Shown here: positions 13,856 to 16,003 of the stretch, in pieces
How positions within the stretch are numbered: position 1 is the first letter of the stretch
Layout of the letters: each line of letters opens with the position of its first letter
NCBI GenBank assembly: GCA_007131845.1
Contig: SLPT01000058.1
Location: 1-16,003 of the forward strand
DNA: 16,003 nucleotides
From: Desulfobacteraceae bacterium
Lineage (GTDB): Bacteria; Desulfobacterota; Desulfobacteria; Desulfobacterales; Desulfosalsimonadaceae
Direction of reading: 5' to 3'
Notes under the pieces: model-generated
Seen by the model: the letters and a program-made list of their open reading frames with translations, nothing else
Told to the model about the DNA's origin: nothing
The model's database searches: none
Position numbers and translations under genes: made by a program

Positions 13856-15733
13856 TTATTTTACGTACAACTCCTGGTCCGGATAAATCCGGCAGTTCCG
13901 CGTGAGCTGGTTGATATCGAGCAGCTCGTTTACACTCATGTTGTGTCGCCGCGCGATGGTGTAGGGTGAATCGCCCTGTCTGACACGGTAGGTTTTCAGG
14001 CCGTCCGGTCCGGCGCTGGTGGGGATCTTCAGTTCCTGGCCGATATGGAGGTTGACCGAATTCAGATTGTTCAGCGACTGGATTCGGCTGGTGGTGGTGT
14101 TGTATCGGTTGGCGAGAAGCCAGAGAGAATCTCCCCTGCGCACGGTATGGTTGATGATTTTTTTCTCTCCGGAAGACCCACGGGACGCCATGGCCGCAAC
14201 ATCACCGGCTTGAGGAATTTTGAGGACCTGGCCTGCAACGATGTAGCTGTCCCGGTAAATATTGTTGAACCGGGTGATTTCCCGTACCGTGGTTCCGTAG
14301 CGAAGGGCGATGCCGGAAAGCGTCTCTCCCCGCCGAACGCGGTGCTGGGCCACTCGCTGGGGTCTTTGTTCATATTCCAGGATGTCATCGATTTTCGCAA
14401 GCAGAAGCTCTTTTTTGCCGATCGGGACACGGAGTTCATAGGAATCGCCTGGCATCAGCTGATATCGGAGTTCGGGATTCAGGCGGGCCAAGTCGCTTTC
14501 AGTGGTACCTATTGCCTCGGCAATGTCTTTCAGGTGCACCTGCCTGGCGATCTCAATAGTTTCATATTCATACGGGTCGTCTGTCTCGATCCCGTCCATG
14601 CCGTATTTTTCAAGATTTTCGACGATGTGGAGCGTTGCGATGAAACGTGGAACGTATTGGGCGGTTTCCCGGGGCAGTCTTTCATACAGATCCCAGAAAT
14701 CGTCTAAATAGTTAATATTCTGCCGCCGGATTTCGCGAAGCACCCGCCCTTCTCCGCAGTTGTAGGCGGCCAGAACCGTTTTCCAGTCCCCGAAAATGTT
14801 ATGCAGCTCCTGGAGGTATGCGATGGCGGCCTGAGTGGAGCGGTAGGGGTCGAGGCGCTCGTCGACGTACGCATCCCTTTTGAGGCCGAATTTGTATCCA
14901 GTGGAAGCAATGAACTGCCACATGCCCAGCGCGCGGGCATGGGACAGGGCATTTACCCGGTATCCGCTTTCGACCAGCGGGAGCCAGGAAAGCTCTTCGG
15001 GCAATCCGGCTTTTTGAAGCTCTTCCACGATATAGGGGCGATACCGGCCGGATCGCTTGTAGGCGTTGATGAAAAACCGGCGCGCATTGCTTTGGGTGAA
15101 ATGATCGATCTCCCGCTGGACATAGTCATTGATTTCTATGGGAATGGCGTTGTAGTTGCCTTTTACGGTGGTATGGCGGGATGCGTAGATCTCGAGAATG
15201 CGCTTGGAGATCATGAACCGCAGATCATCTTTCTGCTGTATAAATTTTGGATCATCCCCGGCTTCCGTGTTGATGATCAATGCATAACCGTTGTCCAGAG
15301 CTTCCAGGGCGTTTTCGATTTCACCCTGCTGCCAGAATTCCATGGCGGTCTGGTAAAATTCGAGAGACTTGTCGAATCTCGACTGGATTCGCTCATCCGG
15401 CGAGGTACCGGCGATGATTTTGATACCCTCTTTGTCCTTATCGAATACGGCAACACCGGATTCGGTTTTATCCTCCGGGGCGTCGGTATCCTTTTTATCT
15501 TTTTGGTCCTTTTCGACGGTTTTTCCCTTCTCATCCGATTTTTGGCCGGATGAAGCCGCTTCGGCTTTCTGTGTATCGCCGGATCCGATAAAACGGCCGA
15601 TCCCGTCTTTGTCCTTGAAGCCGGCACAACCTGTCAGAAATGAAGCGGAAAAAAAAACAATGGAGACAATAATTAGAAGAAGCGCGGGTTTGAAAGAAGA
15701 TCGGGTGTTTTTCTGAACGAGTGTCTGATTCAT
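13856..15733 (-). CDS. mltD: MltD-like membrane-bound lytic murein transglycosylase with three LysM domains
   Basis: A 625-residue lipoprotein that cuts the glycan strands of peptidoglycan to 1,6-anhydro ends. The N-terminus has basic residues, a hydrophobic segment (17-32) and the lipobox L33-T-G-C36; alanine at +2 suggests sorting to the outer membrane. Residues 50-105 are a charged Lys/Asp/Glu/Gly linker of low complexity. The SLT domain (about 225-370) has LPLVESGYRV (251-260), with E255 as expected catalytic acid, ALGMWQFIASTGY (268-280) and VLAAYNCGEG (320-329). Three LysM repeats follow at about 464-508, 528-572 and 580-624, each opening H/Y-x-V-R-x-G-[ED]-[ST]; a degenerate LysM-like stretch precedes them (about 390-440). 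E. coli MltD is shorter and has two LysM domains. The start is the first ATG, but no good ribosome binding site precedes it. It appears monocistronic. Confidence 0.95.
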   Translation of the reverse strand: MNQTLVQKNTRSSFKPALLLIIVSIVFFSASFLTGCAGFKDKDGIGRFIGSGDTQKAEAASSGQKSDEKGKTVEKDQKDKKDTDAPEDKTESGVAVFDKDKEGIKIIAGTSPDERIQSRFDKSLEFYQTAMEFWQQGEIENALEALDNGYALIINTEAGDDPKFIQQKDDLRFMISKRILEIYASRHTTVKGNYNAIPIEINDYVQREIDHFTQSNARRFFINAYKRSGRYRPYIVEELQKAGLPEELSWLPLVESGYRVNALSHARALGMWQFIASTGYKFGLKRDAYVDERLDPYRSTQAAIAYLQELHNIFGDWKTVLAAYNCGEGRVLREIRRQNINYLDDFWDLYERLPRETAQYVPRFIATLHIVENLEKYGMDGIETDDPYEYETIEIARQVHLKDIAEAIGTTESDLARLNPELRYQLMPGDSYELRVPIGKKELLLAKIDDILEYEQRPQRVAQHRVRRGETLSGIALRYGTTVREITRFNNIYRDSYIVAGQVLKIPQAGDVAAMASRGSSGEKKIINHTVRRGDSLWLLANRYNTTTSRIQSLNNLNSVNLHIGQELKIPTSAGPDGLKTYRVRQGDSPYTIARRHNMSVNELLDINQLTRNCRIYPDQELYVK

Positions 15734-16003
15734 GATTTGGGTTTGAAACCTTCCGGTATGGTATGGTTGCGGCAGATATCCAGTATAAAGCGCCTTACAG
15801 CACGCACCGCGATTACTATCACTTCACAGGCCGGCGTGTCAAGGTTTGACGATTTTGTAAAAGATAGAAATGCAGGTTTTTCAAAATTCCGAAGAATGCA
15901 GGGGGTCGTTTTTTTTAATTCTTTATATATTACGTGCAGACACGAGAATTTATTTACCATAAGCCATGAAACAAAATAATAAAAAAAATGCTTGCAATGC
16001 TTG
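15734..16003. other. Upstream region of mltD to the window edge, no gene recognised
   Basis: A 270-base stretch becoming very AT-rich after about 15860. It presumably carries the mltD promoter on the - strand; TATACT at 15782-15787 (- strand) is a good -10 without a matching -35. Two overlapping open frames of about 80 codons, one per strand, show no recognisable protein and are not called. Confidence 0.45.

Noticed and set aside
15925..15937. GCACGTAATATAT on the - strand, 12 of 13 bases like the gntR half-site at 3588-3600
   Set aside because: It is a single half-site in a very AT-rich stretch far from the operon, with no palindrome. Chance is the simplest explanation.
1..16003. CRISPR array, insertion sequence, toxin-antitoxin or phage-defence genes
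   Set aside because: No spaced direct repeats, transposase, nuclease or toxin-like proteins were seen on either strand.

Overview
The window most likely comes from a strictly anaerobic bacterium of the sulfate-reducing Desulfobacterota (former Deltaproteobacteria) or a close relative. This rests on gene content, not on a marker gene: a DUF134 regulator beside an Mrp/NBP35 ATPase, an iron-sulfur/ASKHA corrinoid activator, an MttB-type corrinoid methyltransferase system feeding tetrahydrofolate, and a cytoplasmic molybdopterin oxidoreductase. The GC content looks moderate.

Layout: (i) 1-116, the 3' end of a probable histidinol dehydrogenase gene. (ii) 218-1526, DUF134 DNA-binding protein and Mrp/NBP35 P-loop ATPase, closed by a strong intrinsic terminator at 1604-1652. 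(iii) 1870-3417, a RACo-like reductive activator of corrinoid proteins, in its own apparent unit. (iv) 3554-10695, a probable operon on the + strand: GntR/FCD regulator, MttB-family methyltransferase without pyrrolysine, BCCT transporter, corrinoid protein, methyl-corrinoid:tetrahydrofolate methyltransferase and BenE-family permease. A sigma70-like promoter with a perfect 22-bp palindrome over its -10 precedes the regulator. (v) 10872-13109 on the - strand, an orphan molybdopterin oxidoreductase. (vi) 13453-13528, tRNA-Arg(CCT) on the - strand. (vii) 13856-15733 on the - strand, an MltD-like lipoprotein lytic transglycosylase with three LysM domains.

The centrepiece is the methyl-transfer module at 1870-10695. 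Inferred flow: the BCCT carrier imports a methylated quaternary amine; the MttB homologue moves one methyl group to Co(I) of the corrinoid protein; the MtrH/MtgA-like enzyme passes it to tetrahydrofolate for the Wood-Ljungdahl pathway; the RACo-like protein re-reduces corrinoid that has oxidised to Co(II). The GntR/FCD protein probably senses the substrate or a product. The BCCT carrier has lost several aromatic residues of the usual betaine-binding box, and a BenE-type (benzoate-like) permease ends the operon. Together these suggest a substrate other than glycine betaine, possibly a bulkier or aromatic betaine. The true substrate cannot be read from the sequence.
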